From: Arthrobacter sp. ISL-85
GTDB lineage: Bacteria; Actinomycetota; Actinomycetes; Actinomycetales; Micrococcaceae
Direction of reading: 5' to 3'
Length of the DNA stretch: 64,000 nucleotides
NCBI RefSeq assembly: GCF_018613675.1
Contig: NZ_JAGGPQ010000017.1
Coordinates: 164,890 to 228,889 of the forward strand
Part shown: piece after piece, positions 63,948 to 64,000 of the stretch
Layout of the letters: every line of letters starts with the position of its first letter
Position numbering within the stretch: the stretch's first letter is position 1
Made by a program: the position numbers and the translations under genes
Notes under the pieces: model-generated
What the model was told of the DNA's origin: nothing
Seen by the model: only the letters and a program-made list of their open reading frames with translations
Database searches by the model: none

Positions 63948-64000
63948 GTAGTGCGTGGTTGGGTTACCCACGTGTACTAGGTGTTTTGGATGTTGTCTTT

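Noticed and set aside
1..64000. Insertion sequences, prophage, CRISPR arrays or rRNA genes
   Set aside because: No transposase, integrase, regularly spaced repeats or rRNA sequence was found on reading both strands.

Overview
The window is a 64 kb piece of a high-GC actinobacterial chromosome centred on the replication origin. Gene order and protein sequences point to the Micrococcaceae, most likely Arthrobacter or Pseudarthrobacter: murJ, trxB-trxA, parB-parA-rsmG-jag-yidC-yidD-rnpA-rpmH, dnaA, dnaN, gnd, recF, dciA, gyrB, gyrA, tRNA-Ile and tRNA-Ala, then crgA, a class E sortase, trpG/pabA and the pknB-pknA-pbpA-rodA-pstP-fhaB-fhaA cluster. The genus is inferred by eye and no search was run.

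Layout. 1-5.4 kb: an ABC-F ATPase cut by the window edge, a MecA-like penicillin-binding protein, an FAD oxidoreductase and a GT87-type membrane glycosyltransferase, all on the minus strand. 5.4-6.2 kb: an A+T-richer stretch with two tiny ORFs behind very strong ribosome binding sites, surrounded by many short perfect hairpins. 6.2-14.5 kb: histidine phosphatase, CCA-adding enzyme, NUDIX hydrolase, MurJ, a separate MurJ-associated pseudokinase-like protein, TrxB and TrxA. 14.6-18.84 kb: a gene-free block of about 4.2 kb holding eight parS-like sites and two groups of DnaA boxes. 18.9-24.6 kb: parB through rpmH on the minus strand. 24.6-27.0 kb: DnaA boxes on both sides of dnaA, with oriC best placed between dnaA and dnaN. 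27-37.3 kb: the plus-strand replication and gyrase operon followed by tRNAs. 37.4-41.9 kb: an EamA exporter, a family 2 glycosyltransferase, an Ala/Lys-rich membrane protein, a cyclophilin and a rhomboid protease. 41.9-43.2 kb: three related DnaA-box modules around an AhpD-like gene. 43.2-55.9 kb: tag, crgA, sortase, pabA/trpG and the Ser/Thr kinase, cell-wall and FHA cluster, then tRNA-Leu. 56-64 kb: accessory metabolism, with a GntR/FadR regulator plus a galactarate/talarate-type dehydratase, a TetR regulator divergent from a flavin amine oxidase, a stress flavoprotein, several small unknowns and a LysR effector-domain protein lacking a DNA-binding domain.

How it fits together. The two halves of the origin region read away from dnaA/dnaN. 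ParA/ParB and the parS block form the segregation machinery, DnaA, DnaN, RecF, DciA and gyrase form the replication machinery, and the PknA/B-PstP-FhaA/B-RodA-PbpA-MurJ-CrgA set controls polar wall growth and division. The strongest candidates for something undescribed are the gene-free parS plus DnaA-box block at 14.6-18.84 kb, the three composite modules TCCACAS-TGTTAATAA at 42.0-43.16 kb that share their AT core with oriC, and the hairpin-rich small-ORF locus at 5.4-6.2 kb. No insertion sequence, prophage, CRISPR array or rRNA gene was seen.
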